From Kitasatospora sp. NA04385 (lineage in GTDB: Bacteria; Actinomycetota; Actinomycetes; Streptomycetales; Streptomycetaceae), in the NCBI RefSeq assembly GCF_013364235.1, contig NZ_CP054919.1:5775155-5839154 (forward strand): DNA of 64,000 nt, given 5' to 3'. Positions 50,646 to 59,081 of the stretch are shown in pieces. Made by a program: the position numbers and the translations under genes. Every line of letters begins with the position of its first letter. Position 1 is the first letter of the stretch. Below the pieces are notes generated by a model. That model searched no databases. It worked only from the letters and a program-made list of their open reading frames with translations, and was not told the DNA's origin.

Positions 50646-51884
50646 ATGACCATCCGCAGCACCACGGTCGCCGTGGTCGGGGCCGGGCCCGCCGGGCTGG
50701 TGCTGGCCCACCTGCTGCGCCGGGCGGGGCTCGACGTCACCGTCCACGAGCGGCTCACCCGCAGCGCCCTGGAGGGCGCCGCCCGGGCCGGCGTCCTGGA
50801 GCACCGGGTGGTGGAGTACCTGCGCCGGCTGGGCCTGGCCGACCGGCTGACCGCCGAGGGCGAGCGGCACGGCCGCTGCGAGATCAGCTGCCTCGGCGAG
50901 GAGGTCACCGTCGACTACGGCGCGCTCTCCGGCGGCGCCCGGCACTGGGTGTACCCGCAGCAGCTGCTGGTGCGCGACCTGGTCGACCGGTACCTGGCGG
51001 ACGGCGGCACCATCGCCTTCGGCTCGCCCGTCGAGGCGGTGGTACCGGACGCGGCGGGCCGGCCGGTGCTGCGCACCCCGGACGGCGAGCTGCGGGCCGC
51101 GTACGCGGTCGGCTGCGACGGCGCGCACGGCGTGGTCGCCGCCGCCTTTCCCGACGGCGCCGAGGGGCCGGGCCGCCGCTACCCGTACGACTGGCTGACC
51201 GTGCTGGCCCGGATCGACCGGCCGGTGGCTGCGGTGCGCTACGCGGTGCACGCCGACGGGTTCGCCGGGATGATGCCGCGCACCGCGGACGTCGGCCGGT
51301 TCTACCTGGAGGTGCCCGCGGGGGAGCGGCTGGAGGGTTGGGACGCGGACCGGATCCGGGCCGCGCTGGTGCACCGGCTGGGGCTCGGCGGCGCGGCCCC
51401 GGTGCCCGGCGAGCTGCTGGAGACCGGCGTGCTGCGGATGCGCGGCCGGGTCGCCCGCCGGATGCGGCACGGGCGGCTGCTGCTGGCCGGGGACGCGGCG
51501 CACACCGTCACCCCGTCCGGCGCCAAGGGCCTCAACTCGGCCGTCGCCGACGCCGCCGACCTGGCCGGCGCGCTGCCGGCGGCGCTGGACGGCGACGACG
51601 GCGCGTTGGACGGCTACCAGCGGCGCCGGCTGGAGGCCGCCTGGCGCACCCAGGAGTTCTCCGACCGCCTGCTCGACCTGCTCCACCTCCCTGCCGGACT
51701 GCCGCCCGAACAGCGCGAGTTCGCGCTGCGGCTGCGGCTGGAGCGGATCCGCCGGATCGCCGCCCCCGGCCCGGAGGGCGCCGCCTTCGCCCGGGACTAC
51801 GCCGGGGCGGGCGAGCTGGCCGGGCCCGGGGTGTGGCCCCCGGCACAGCGCTCCGCCGTCGCCAGCCGCACTACCGCTCGGTAG
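50646..51884 (+). CDS. pobA: FAD-dependent aromatic hydroxylase, 4-hydroxybenzoate 3-monooxygenase-like
   Basis: A 412-residue group A flavin monooxygenase. The FAD motif is VAVVGAGPAGLVLAHLL, a DG motif is GCDGAHGVVAAAF, and the second FAD motif is LLLAGDAAHTVTPSGAKGLN. ARAGVLEHRVVEYL and RRYPYDWLTVLARI match the substrate and Tyr regions of PobA. It would convert 4-hydroxybenzoate to protocatechuate with NAD(P)H. No protocatechuate genes are nearby, so it is an isolated catabolic gene. ATG 50646 follows GGGGAGAG, with TAGGTT near 50608 as -10. Confidence 0.85.
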   Translation: MTIRSTTVAVVGAGPAGLVLAHLLRRAGLDVTVHERLTRSALEGAARAGVLEHRVVEYLRRLGLADRLTAEGERHGRCEISCLGEEVTVDYGALSGGARHWVYPQQLLVRDLVDRYLADGGTIAFGSPVEAVVPDAAGRPVLRTPDGELRAAYAVGCDGAHGVVAAAFPDGAEGPGRRYPYDWLTVLARIDRPVAAVRYAVHADGFAGMMPRTADVGRFYLEVPAGERLEGWDADRIRAALVHRLGLGGAAPVPGELLETGVLRMRGRVARRMRHGRLLLAGDAAHTVTPSGAKGLNSAVADAADLAGALPAALDGDDGALDGYQRRRLEAAWRTQEFSDRLLDLLHLPAGLPPEQREFALRLRLERIRRIAAPGPEGAAFARDYAGAGELAGPGVWPPAQRSAVASRTTAR

Positions 51885-51887
51885 CAT
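51882..51887 (+). promoter_or_regulatory. Leaderless -10 box of the following small gene
   Basis: TAGCAT overlaps the pobA stop codon and ends six bases before the next ATG, where no Shine-Dalgarno sequence exists. The arrangement is that of a leaderless transcript. Confidence 0.55.
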
Positions 51888-51893
51888 TCGGGC

Positions 51894-52226
51894 ATGACCA
51901 ACGCGGAGACCGCCACCACCGCCGCGCCGGACGCCCGCGCCGAGCGCCGCGCCAAGCGCATTGCCAAGCACCTGAGCAGCTTCGCCGCGCAGCACGGCGG
52001 CAGCGCCGAGGGCGTCGTGGAGTACGTCGGCACCATCGGCACCCGGATCGTCCTGGTCGGCGCCGACGGCACCTGGGGCGACCAGGTCGCGCCGAGCTAC
52101 GCGATCGGCCGCCGGGCGGCCGAGCTGGCCGGGCTCACCCTGCGGGACGAGTTCGACGGCGAGCTGGGCCTGAAGGTGCGGACCGGCCCGTACGAGTGGA
52201 AGCGGATGGCGGGCATCCAGATCTGA
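51894..52226 (+). CDS. Conserved actinobacterial small protein of unknown function
   Basis: A 110-residue protein. The first 30 residues are Ala/Arg/Lys-rich, followed by a compact domain (HLSSFAAQHGGSAEGVVEYV, TRIVLVGADGTWGDQVAPSY, YEWKRMAGIQI). No signal or membrane segment is seen. I recall only hypothetical homologues in streptomycetes. It is probably leaderless (see TAGCAT at 51882) and is followed by a palindromic terminator. Confidence 0.75.
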   Translation: MTNAETATTAAPDARAERRAKRIAKHLSSFAAQHGGSAEGVVEYVGTIGTRIVLVGADGTWGDQVAPSYAIGRRAAELAGLTLRDEFDGELGLKVRTGPYEWKRMAGIQI

Positions 52227-52258
52227 CCGGCCCGCCGGGCCGATCCGGGGCAACAACA

Positions 52259-52284
52259 GGAGCGCGGACGATCGTCCGCGCTCC
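52259..52284. terminator. Perfect 26-base palindrome, bidirectional terminator
   Basis: The two halves, GGAGCGCGGACGA (52259-52271) and its exact complement (52272-52284), give a 26-base palindrome between two convergent genes. The effective loop is the central bases. Confidence 0.85.
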
Positions 52285-52349
52285 GCTGCGTTCAGTGGGC
52301 CCGCGGCCCCGGTCCCCCGCCGGTCCGGCGGGTGGCGGGGGCGGGCGGT

Positions 52350-53315
52350 TCAGGCGACCAGTTCGGCGGCGGGGGCGGCGGCCTGGGCCGGGATGCCGGC
52401 CCGGCCGCGCAGGGCCAGCGGCACCCGCAGCGCGGCGCCCCAGATCAGCGCGGCGCCCAGCATGTGCAGGCCGACCATGACCTCGGGGGCGTCGGTGAAG
52501 TACTGCACGAAGCCGAGCACGCCCTGCAGCAGCAGCAGGACGAACAGCTCCCGCACCCGGGCCCGGGCGGCCGGCGGGGCCTTGACCGCGGCGAACACCA
52601 GCAGCGCGGCCAGCGTCAGGCCCACCGAGAGGAACACCAGGTCGGCGTGGGCCTGGACCAGGCGGTCGTAGTCGACCGGGATGCGGTACACCGGCTTGCC
52701 GTCCTTGCTGGAGGCGCCCGGGTGGTGGCCCGCGCCGGTCACCAGGGTGCCCGCCAGCACCAGCAGGCCGATCACCCCGACCAGCACCCGGGCCAGCAGC
52801 CGGATCGGCTCCGCGACCAGGGCGCGCGGCTCGCCGTCGCCCTCCGCGGCGCGCTCCCAGGACAGCACCGCGACCCAGACCAGGCCCATCGCGGCGACCA
52901 TGTGGGCGGCCACGATGTACGGGTTCAGGCCGGTCAGCACGGTGATGCCGCCCAGCACCGAGTTGCTCATCACCATCCAGAACTGGGCCCAGCCGAGCCT
53001 GGTCAGCGCGTGCCGCCACGGCTTCGCGCAGCGCGCGGCCAGGATGAACCAGCCGACCGCCGCGCACAGCACGTAGGTGAGCATCCGGTTGGTGAACTCG
53101 ATGACGCCGTTGATGCCCATCGCCGGCGTCGGCGTCAGGCTGTCGGCGGTGCAGCGCGGCCAGGTGGTGCAGCCGAGCCCGGAGGCGGTCAGCCGGACGG
53201 CGCCGCCGGTCACCACGATCACCACGCTCATCACCAGCGCGGCCAGCGCCGCCCGGCGGACGTGCTGCGGGGTCGGGTGCCAGCGTTCGGCGAGGAGGGA
53301 GAGCGGGTTGGTCAC
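52350..53315 (-). CDS. ctaA: Heme A synthase (COX15/CtaA)
   Basis: A 321-residue polytopic oxidase of about eight helices that converts heme O to heme A. Conserved motifs are VTGGAVRLTASGLGCTTWPRC, IEFTNRMLTYVLCA with its heme-ligand-type context, IVAAHMVAAMGLVW, VQAHADLVFLSVG and VMVGLHMLGAALIW, which together carry the expected His ligands. The GTG at 53315 has TACGAT ending six bases upstream on the coding strand and no ribosome binding site, so it is probably leaderless. It pairs functionally with ctaB. Confidence 0.93.
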   Translation of the reverse strand: MTNPLSLLAERWHPTPQHVRRAALAALVMSVVIVVTGGAVRLTASGLGCTTWPRCTADSLTPTPAMGINGVIEFTNRMLTYVLCAAVGWFILAARCAKPWRHALTRLGWAQFWMVMSNSVLGGITVLTGLNPYIVAAHMVAAMGLVWVAVLSWERAAEGDGEPRALVAEPIRLLARVLVGVIGLLVLAGTLVTGAGHHPGASSKDGKPVYRIPVDYDRLVQAHADLVFLSVGLTLAALLVFAAVKAPPAARARVRELFVLLLLQGVLGFVQYFTDAPEVMVGLHMLGAALIWGAALRVPLALRGRAGIPAQAAAPAAELVA

Positions 53316-53574
53316 CGGACCATCGTAGGCGGGCTTACACCGTGCTCCGGCCCCGGGCGGAGGGCGGGCGCGGCGGCCCGCCGGGCCCGCGGCGGGAGCG
53401 GGGGCCGGACCGTGCCGGAAGACGCGCCGGAGGACAAAAAGGATCATTTCGAGCGTGTCGGCCCATGGTCTTGACCAGTCGCACGAATGGCCGAAAGAGT
53501 GCGGTTTGGTCCATACCTTTCCCGGTTGGGCTCCTCTCCCACTCCTGCCCGCACCCACCCGCGGAGTCCTGCAC

Positions 53575-54882
53575 ATGCGCAAGTCCATATCCGCCGCCGC
53601 CGTGGCGCTCGGCGGCTCGCTCGCCCTCGCGGCCCTGGTCGTCCCGACCACGGCGACCGCCTCTCCCCCGCAGGGCGGCACCTGCTTCGACCTCGGCACC
53701 GCCGGCAAGTACGGCGAGTTCATCGAGGGCAACGACACCCACAGCCCGGACGCGGAGGGCGCGGTCGCGGTCGGCGGCAACGCCGACTTCAGCAAGTCCG
53801 GCTTCACCGTCGGCAACGAGCTCACCCGGGCCGAGGTCGACGCCCTGCCGGGCGGCTACTCGCTGGTGGTCGGCGGCGACCTGATCCAGCAGAACGCCCA
53901 CGTCCAGGTCATGAAGGGCAAGGGCGTCTACGCCGGGAACCGGATCGGCAAGGGCCAGCTGGAGGGCGTCTCCAAGGGCACCTCCCCGATCGACTTCGCC
54001 AAGGAGTTCGCCAACCTGCGGCACGTCTCCACCGAGCTGGCGAAGACCACCGGCGGCGCGCCGACCGTCGACGGCCGGAGCATCACCTTCACCGGCACCG
54101 ACGCGACCGCCAACGTCTTCACCGTCGCGGCCGACGTGCTGCAGAAGGCCGGCGACGTCTACCTCAAGGTCCCGGCCGGCTCCACCACGGTCATCAACGT
54201 CACCGGCGGCTCCTACGACCAGACCAAGGGCCCGACCTCCGGGTTCTGGATCTGGGACAACGCCAAGGGCGCGTACGTCCAGGACGACAAGCTGCAGTCC
54301 GCGGACGGCGGCGCCGAGCGCGCCGAGCTGCTGTGGAACCTCCCGACCGCGACCTCGGTCACCAAGCACAGCGGCAACGCCTGGCCGGGCAGCGTCCTCG
54401 CCCCGAACGCGGCGTTCAACCTGGGCACCGGCGGCCCGGTCAACGGCTCGGTGTGGGCGAAGTCGCTGACCGGCAGCGGCGGCGCCGAGACCCACCACTA
54501 CCCGTTCGCCGGCTGCCTGCCCGGCGGCACCACCACCACGCCGTCCGGGAGCCCGAAGCCCTCGGAGAGCGCGAGCACCACGCCGTCCGGGAGCCCGAAG
54601 CCCTCGGAGAGCGCCACCACCCCGGGCGGCACCGGCTCGCCGACCCCCGGCGGCTCCGGGAGCCCGAAGCCGAGCGGCTCCACCGGCGCGACCCCGTCCC
54701 CGTCCGCGAGCCCGACCGGCTCCACCGGCGGCGGCGGGTCGAGCAGCGGCGGCGGTGGCGGCCTGGCGTTCACCGGTGCGGACGGCATCCTGCCGCTGAC
54801 CATCGGCGGCGTCGTGGTGCTCGCCGCGGGCGGCGGCATCGTCTACGCGGCGCGCCGCAAGAAGGCCGGCAACGCCTCCTGA
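53575..54882 (+). CDS. Secreted choice-of-anchor A protein with LAFTG sortase signal
   Basis: A 435-residue exported surface protein. A Sec signal peptide is at about 1-30 (RKSISAAAVALGGSLALAAL then ATAS). The choice-of-anchor A domain spans about 35-320 (EGNDTHSPDAEGAVAVGGNA, GGDLIQQNAHVQVMKG, WNLPTATSVTKHSGNAWPGS, VLAPNAAFNLGTG). A Ser/Pro/Thr/Gly linker with tandem repeats follows. The C-terminus has LAFTG, a hydrophobic helix and a basic tail (ARRKKAG), the layout of a class E sortase substrate. It is thus probably cell-wall-linked, perhaps an adhesin or hyphal surface protein. ATG 53575 follows GCGGAG. Confidence 0.92.
   Translation: MRKSISAAAVALGGSLALAALVVPTTATASPPQGGTCFDLGTAGKYGEFIEGNDTHSPDAEGAVAVGGNADFSKSGFTVGNELTRAEVDALPGGYSLVVGGDLIQQNAHVQVMKGKGVYAGNRIGKGQLEGVSKGTSPIDFAKEFANLRHVSTELAKTTGGAPTVDGRSITFTGTDATANVFTVAADVLQKAGDVYLKVPAGSTTVINVTGGSYDQTKGPTSGFWIWDNAKGAYVQDDKLQSADGGAERAELLWNLPTATSVTKHSGNAWPGSVLAPNAAFNLGTGGPVNGSVWAKSLTGSGGAETHHYPFAGCLPGGTTTTPSGSPKPSESASTTPSGSPKPSESATTPGGTGSPTPGGSGSPKPSGSTGATPSPSASPTGSTGGGGSSSGGGGGLAFTGADGILPLTIGGVVVLAAGGGIVYAARRKKAGNAS
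54534..54612 (+). repeat. 42-base in-frame tandem repeat in the wall-spanning linker
   Basis: A 42-base unit beginning CACCACGCCGTCCGGGAGCC occurs at 54534 and again at 54576 with almost no changes. It encodes the TPSGSPKPSESA linker segment twice. The exact DNA repeat implies recent duplication. Confidence 0.85.
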
Positions 54883-54900
54883 TCCGGGAGGCGGACGGCG

Positions 54901-54932
54901 ACGGCCCCGGGAGCAGCCGCTCCCGGGGCCGT
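54901..54932. terminator. Terminator between surface protein and ABC permease
   Basis: ACGGCCCCGGGAGC (54901-54914) and GCTCCCGGGGCCGT (54919-54932) form a perfect 14-bp stem with loop AGCC, between convergent genes. Confidence 0.92.
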
Positions 54933-54949
54933 TCCCGTGCCGGGGAGGC

Positions 54950-55720
54950 TCACTCCCAGCGGAAGAACCGGGCCGCGGCGGCCAGGCCCAGCACCGACCA
55001 GAGGGCGAGGAGGCCGAGGTCCGCCCAGGGGGTGCCGCCGCCGAGCTGGAGCACCGAGCGCAGGCCGTCGGAGAGCGCCGAGATCGGCAGCAGCTCCAGC
55101 ACCGGGCGCACCGCGTCCGGGAACTTCGACAGCGGGACGACCACGCCGCCGGCCAGCAGCAGCAGGACGAACACCAGGTTGGCGCCGGCCAGCGTGGCCT
55201 CCGCCCGCAGGGTGCCCGCCATCAGCAGGCCCAGGCCGGAGAACGCGGCGGTGCCCAGCACCAGCAGCAGCAGGACGGCGAGCGGGTTCCCGTGCGGCGA
55301 CCAGCCCAGCGCCAGCGCGATGCCGGACAGCAGCAGCACCTGGAGCAGCTCGGTGACCAGCACGCAGCCGGTCTTCGCGGACAGCAGCGCCCAGCGCGGC
55401 AGCGGCGTGGCGCCGAGCCGCTTGAGCACGCCGTAGCGGCGCTCGAAGCCGGTGGCGATGGCCTGGCCGGTGAACGCGGTGGACATCACGGCCAGCGCCA
55501 GCAGGCCCGGCGCCAGGAAGTCGACCCGCTTGCCGGGCCCGTCCACCGCGACCACGTCGACCGCGGAGAACAGCACCAGCAGCACGGTCGGGATGACCAC
55601 GGTGAGCAGCAGCTGCTCGCCGTTGCGCAGCAGCATCCTGGTCTCCAGGGCGGTCTGCGCGAGCAGCATCCGGCCGACCGGGGCGGCGCCCGGGCGGGGG
55701 GTGAGGTCGGTGGCGGTCAT
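54950..55720 (-). CDS. ABC-2 type transporter permease
   Basis: A 256-residue permease with six hydrophobic segments, including LLLTVVIPTVLLVLFSAVDV and a late LLLLAGGVVVPLSKFPDAVR, the ABC-2 signature region. The topology fits an exporter of the DrrB/daunorubicin type. The ATG at 55720 overlaps the ATPase stop (ATGA), so the two form one transporter. The substrate is unknown. The gene pair lies between ctaA and the suf operon; from memory this placement is shared with mycobacteria. Confidence 0.9.
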   Translation of the reverse strand: MTATDLTPRPGAAPVGRMLLAQTALETRMLLRNGEQLLLTVVIPTVLLVLFSAVDVVAVDGPGKRVDFLAPGLLALAVMSTAFTGQAIATGFERRYGVLKRLGATPLPRWALLSAKTGCVLVTELLQVLLLSGIALALGWSPHGNPLAVLLLLVLGTAAFSGLGLLMAGTLRAEATLAGANLVFVLLLLAGGVVVPLSKFPDAVRPVLELLPISALSDGLRSVLQLGGGTPWADLGLLALWSVLGLAAAARFFRWE

Positions 55721-56634
55721 CGCAGGTCCCGTCCGGTCAGGTCGAGGAAGACGTCTTCGAGGCTGCGCCGCTGCACGGCGAGCTTGTCGGGCATCACGCC
55801 GGACTCGGCGCACCAGCCGGTGACGGCGGCCAGCAGGGCGGCGTCCAGCTCGGCCTCGACCCGGTAGGAGCCGGGGGAGGGCTCGGTGACGGCGGCCCGG
55901 TCGGGCAGCACCTTGCGCAGGCCGGCCAGGTCGAGCCCGGGCGGGCCGTCGAAGCGCAGCTGCGCCTCGGCGCCGCGCAGCGCGTCCGGCGAGCCCTGGG
56001 CGATCACCTGGCCCCGGTCGACGACCGCGACGTCGTCGGCGAGCTGCTCGGCCTCGTCCATCTGGTGGGTGGTGAGGACGACGGTGACGCCGGCGGCGCG
56101 CAGCTCGGTGACCAGGTCCCAGGTGGCGCGGCGGGCCTGCGGGTCGAGGCCGGCGGTCGGTTCGTCCAGGAAGACCAGCTCGGGGCGGCCGACCACGGCC
56201 ATCGCCAGGGCCAGGCGCTGCTGCTGGCCGCCGGAGAGCCGGCGGTAGGGGGTGCGGCCGCAGGAGTCCAGGCCGAGGCGCTCGGCGAGCGGGCCGACCG
56301 GCAGTGGGTCGGCGTACAGCCGGGCGGTGTGCCGGAGCATTTCGAGGGCGCGCGCACCGGCGTACACGCCCCCGGACTGGAGCATCACGCCGATCCGCGG
56401 CCTGAGCCGCCCGGCCTGGGCCACCGGGTCCAGGCCGAGCACCCGGACGGTGCCCGCGTCGGGGCGGCGGTAGCCCTCGCAGGTCTCGATCGTGGTGGTC
56501 TTGCCCGCGCCGTTGGGGCCCAGCACCGCCGTGACGGTGCCCCGGGCGATGGTCAGGCTCAGCCCGTCCACGGCGGTCTTGTCGCCGTACCGCTTGACCA
56601 GTGCGGTCACCTCGACGGCGGGGTCTGCATGCAT
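55717..56634 (-). CDS. ABC transporter ATP-binding protein
   Basis: A 305-residue DrrA/CcmA-like ATPase. Walker A is VLGPNGAGKTTTIETCEGY, the signature is RLSGGQQQRLALAMAVVG, Walker B is LVFLDEPTAGLDP and the switch His is in TTHQMDEAEQ. A C-terminal extension follows the ATPase domain. The ATG at 56634 lies seven bases after TAGACT on the coding strand with no ribosome binding site, so it is probably leaderless. An iron-box-like palindrome overlaps the expected -35 region. Confidence 0.92.
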   Translation of the reverse strand: MHADPAVEVTALVKRYGDKTAVDGLSLTIARGTVTAVLGPNGAGKTTTIETCEGYRRPDAGTVRVLGLDPVAQAGRLRPRIGVMLQSGGVYAGARALEMLRHTARLYADPLPVGPLAERLGLDSCGRTPYRRLSGGQQQRLALAMAVVGRPELVFLDEPTAGLDPQARRATWDLVTELRAAGVTVVLTTHQMDEAEQLADDVAVVDRGQVIAQGSPDALRGAEAQLRFDGPPGLDLAGLRKVLPDRAAVTEPSPGSYRVEAELDAALLAAVTGWCAESGVMPDKLAVQRRSLEDVFLDLTGRDLR

Positions 56635-56667
56635 ACCGGCGAGTCTAGGAGCAGCTCACGCCCCCTT

Positions 56668-56686
56668 TCAGGTAAGGCTTGCCTTT
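56668..56686. promoter_or_regulatory. IdeR/DmdR1-type iron box at the ABC exporter promoter
   Basis: The 19 bases TCAGGTAAGGCTTGCCTTT match the consensus TTAGGTTAGGCTAACCTAA at 13 positions, with the central AGG..AGGCT..CCT symmetry kept. The site covers the -35 region of the TAGACT promoter (56642-56647, minus strand) of the ABC ATPase. This predicts repression when iron is plentiful. It is 60 bases from the sufR operator. Confidence 0.6.
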
Positions 56687-56745
56687 CGTGATGGACGACA
56701 CCGGTGAGGCGTGGGTCACGGCTTGTTTCCGCCGGACGAATTACG

Positions 56746-56759
56746 CAACAATCGTGTTG
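56746..56759 (+). promoter_or_regulatory. SufR operator (CAAC-N6-GTTG)
   Basis: CAACAATCGTGTTG is a perfect dyad (CAACA and TGTTG arms) whose last base is the first base of the sufR GTG. It matches the CAAC-N6-GTTG site that I recall for Streptomyces SufR. TTGTTT (56723-56728) and AACAAT (56747-56752) could be -35 and -10 with 18-base spacing, giving a leaderless message with the operator covering -10 to the start codon. Confidence 0.8.
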
Positions 56760-57616
56760 TGAAAAACATCCGCGAGCACACCGCCCAGCACCGGGAGCCC
56801 GACGCTCCCGGCTGTGCCGTGCCCGCACCGGCGGCGGAGGCCCTCGCCGAGGGCCACCCGGCGACCCGGGACCGGGTCGCCCGTTCGATCCTGGACCACG
56901 GGCCGTCCTCGGCCGCCGACCTGGCCAGCCGCCTCGGCCTGACCCCCGCCGCGGTCCGCCGCCACCTGGACGGCCTGGCCGCCGCCGGGCTGGTCGACGC
57001 CCGCGAGCAGCGGGTCCACGGCAGTCGCGGCCGCGGCCGCCCGGCCAAGGTGTTCGCCCTCACCGACAGCGGCCGCAGCGCCTTCTACCAGGCGTACGAC
57101 CAGCTCGCCGCCGACGCGCTGCGCTGGATCTCGGACGCGGCCGGCGGCGGCAGCGCGGGCGAGGAGGCGGTCGCCGCCTTCGCCCGGGCCCGGCTCGCCA
57201 AGCAGGGCGAGCGCTACCAGGACGCCCTCGACCAGGCCGGCGCCGAGCAGCGCGCCGAGGCACTGGCCGAGGCGCTCAGTGCCGACGGGTACGCTGCCAC
57301 GGTGCGGCGCGTCCCGTCCGCCGCCGCGGCGCCCGCCGCGCCGGCCGGCGCACAGCTCTGCCAGCACCACTGCCCGGTCGCGCACATCGCCGAGCAGTTC
57401 CCGCAGCTCTGCGAGGCCGAGACCGAGGTCTTCTCGCAGCTCCTGGGCACCCATGTGCAACGGCTGGCCACCATCGCCCACGGCGACGGGGTCTGCACCA
57501 CGTATGTGCCGGCACCCGGTGCCGCACCGTCGCCCGCCCGGGCGCCCGGTGCAGTGCCGACTGCCGGTACGTCCCCCATCGAGAACGGCTCGTCCGCGCG
57601 GAGGAACCTCGCATGA
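56759..57616 (+). CDS. sufR: Fe-S-sensing repressor SufR
   Basis: A 285-residue ArsR/DeoR-like regulator. The winged helix-turn-helix is at about 38-100 (RDRVARSILDHGPSSAADLA, GLTPAAVRRHLDGLAAAGLV, GRGRPAKVFALTDSG). Cluster ligands are C201, C205 and C218 (C-x3-C-x12-C) with C246 further on, so it is expected to bind a [4Fe-4S] cluster. It represses the suf operon when Fe-S supply is adequate. The GTG at 56759 is chosen because longer starts cross the operator. Its stop overlaps sufB (ATGA). Confidence 0.92.
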   Translation: MKNIREHTAQHREPDAPGCAVPAPAAEALAEGHPATRDRVARSILDHGPSSAADLASRLGLTPAAVRRHLDGLAAAGLVDAREQRVHGSRGRGRPAKVFALTDSGRSAFYQAYDQLAADALRWISDAAGGGSAGEEAVAAFARARLAKQGERYQDALDQAGAEQRAEALAEALSADGYAATVRRVPSAAAAPAAPAGAQLCQHHCPVAHIAEQFPQLCEAETEVFSQLLGTHVQRLATIAHGDGVCTTYVPAPGAAPSPARAPGAVPTAGTSPIENGSSARRNLA

Positions 57617-59025
57617 CTGACATCGCACACCCCGAGCTCGAAGGCCTCGGCACGTACGAGTACGGCTGGGCCGACTCGGACACCGCCGGCGCCGCCGCCA
57701 AGCGCGGCCTGAGCGAGGACGTGGTCCGCGACATCTCGGCGAAGAAGAACGAGACCGAGTGGATGCTCGACCTCCGCCTCAAGGGCCTCAAGCTGTTCGG
57801 CAAGAAGCCCATGCCGACCTGGGGCTCCGACCTGTCGGGCATCGACTTCGACAACATCAAGTACTTCGTGCGCTCGACCGAGAAGCAGGCGGAGTCCTGG
57901 GAGGACCTGCCCGCCGACATCAAGGCGACGTACGACAAGCTCGGCATCCCGGAGGCGGAGAAGCAGCGCCTGGTGGCCGGCGTCGCCGCCCAGTACGAGT
58001 CCGAGGTCGTCTACCACCAGATCCGCGAGGACCTGGAGGAGCAGGGCGTCATCTTCCTGGACACCGACACCGCGCTCAAGCAGCACCCGGAGCTCTTCAA
58101 GGAGTACTTCGGCACCGTCATCCCGGCCGGCGACAACAAGTTCGCCGCGCTGAACACCGCGGTGTGGTCCGGCGGCTCGTTCATCTACGTGCCGAAGGGC
58201 GTGCACGTGGACATCCCGCTGCAGGCCTACTTCCGGATCAACACCGAGAACATGGGCCAGTTCGAGCGGACGCTGATCATCGTCGACGAGGACGCCTACG
58301 TCCACTACGTCGAGGGCTGCACCGCGCCGATCTACTCCTCGGACTCGCTGCACTCCGCGGTGGTCGAGATCATCGTCAAGAAGGGCGGCCGCTGCCGCTA
58401 CACGACCATCCAGAACTGGTCGAACAACGTCTACAACCTGGTCACCAAGCGCGCCGTGGCGTACGAGGGCGCGACCATGGAGTGGATCGACGGCAACATC
58501 GGCTCCAAGGTCACCATGAAGTACCCGGCCGTCTACCTGATGGGCGAGCACGCCAAGGGCGAGACGCTGTCGATCGCCTTCGCGGGCGAGGGCCAGCACC
58601 AGGACGCCGGCGCGAAGATGGTCCACATGGCGCCGAACACCTCCTCCAACATCGTCTCCAAGTCGGTGGCGCGCGGCGGCGGCCGGACCTCCTACCGCGG
58701 CCTGATCGAGATCGGCGAGGGCTCCAAGGGCGCCAAGTCCAACGTGCTGTGCGACGCGCTGCTGGTGGACACCGTCTCCCGCTCGGACACCTACCCGTAC
58801 GTGGACGTCCGCGAGGACGACGTGTCGATGGGCCACGAGGCGACCGTCTCCAAGGTCTCCGAGGACCAGCTGTTCTACCTGATGAGCCGGGGCATGACCG
58901 AGTTCGAGGCGATGGCGATGATCGTCCGCGGCTTCGTCGAGCCGATCGCCCGCGAGCTGCCGATGGAGTACGCGCTGGAGCTGAACCGGCTGATCGAGCT
59001 GCAGATGGAGGGCTCGGTCGGCTGA
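57613..59025 (+). CDS. sufB: Fe-S cluster scaffold subunit SufB
   Basis: A 470-residue beta-helix scaffold protein that builds Fe-S clusters with SufC and SufD. Family segments are GGSFIYVPKGVHVDIPLQAY, YVHYVEGCTAPIYSSDSLHS with the conserved Cys, and FAGEGQHQDAGAKMVH. The C-terminal Cys region is NVLCDALLVDT. No intein interrupts it, unlike mycobacterial SufB. Start ATG 57613 overlaps sufR. Confidence 0.98.
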   Translation: MTDIAHPELEGLGTYEYGWADSDTAGAAAKRGLSEDVVRDISAKKNETEWMLDLRLKGLKLFGKKPMPTWGSDLSGIDFDNIKYFVRSTEKQAESWEDLPADIKATYDKLGIPEAEKQRLVAGVAAQYESEVVYHQIREDLEEQGVIFLDTDTALKQHPELFKEYFGTVIPAGDNKFAALNTAVWSGGSFIYVPKGVHVDIPLQAYFRINTENMGQFERTLIIVDEDAYVHYVEGCTAPIYSSDSLHSAVVEIIVKKGGRCRYTTIQNWSNNVYNLVTKRAVAYEGATMEWIDGNIGSKVTMKYPAVYLMGEHAKGETLSIAFAGEGQHQDAGAKMVHMAPNTSSNIVSKSVARGGGRTSYRGLIEIGEGSKGAKSNVLCDALLVDTVSRSDTYPYVDVREDDVSMGHEATVSKVSEDQLFYLMSRGMTEFEAMAMIVRGFVEPIARELPMEYALELNRLIELQMEGSVG

Positions 59026-59081
59026 CGCGCCGTCAGCCCCCGCCCGTCGACCATTCCCGAAAGAGAGCAACACGAACAGCC

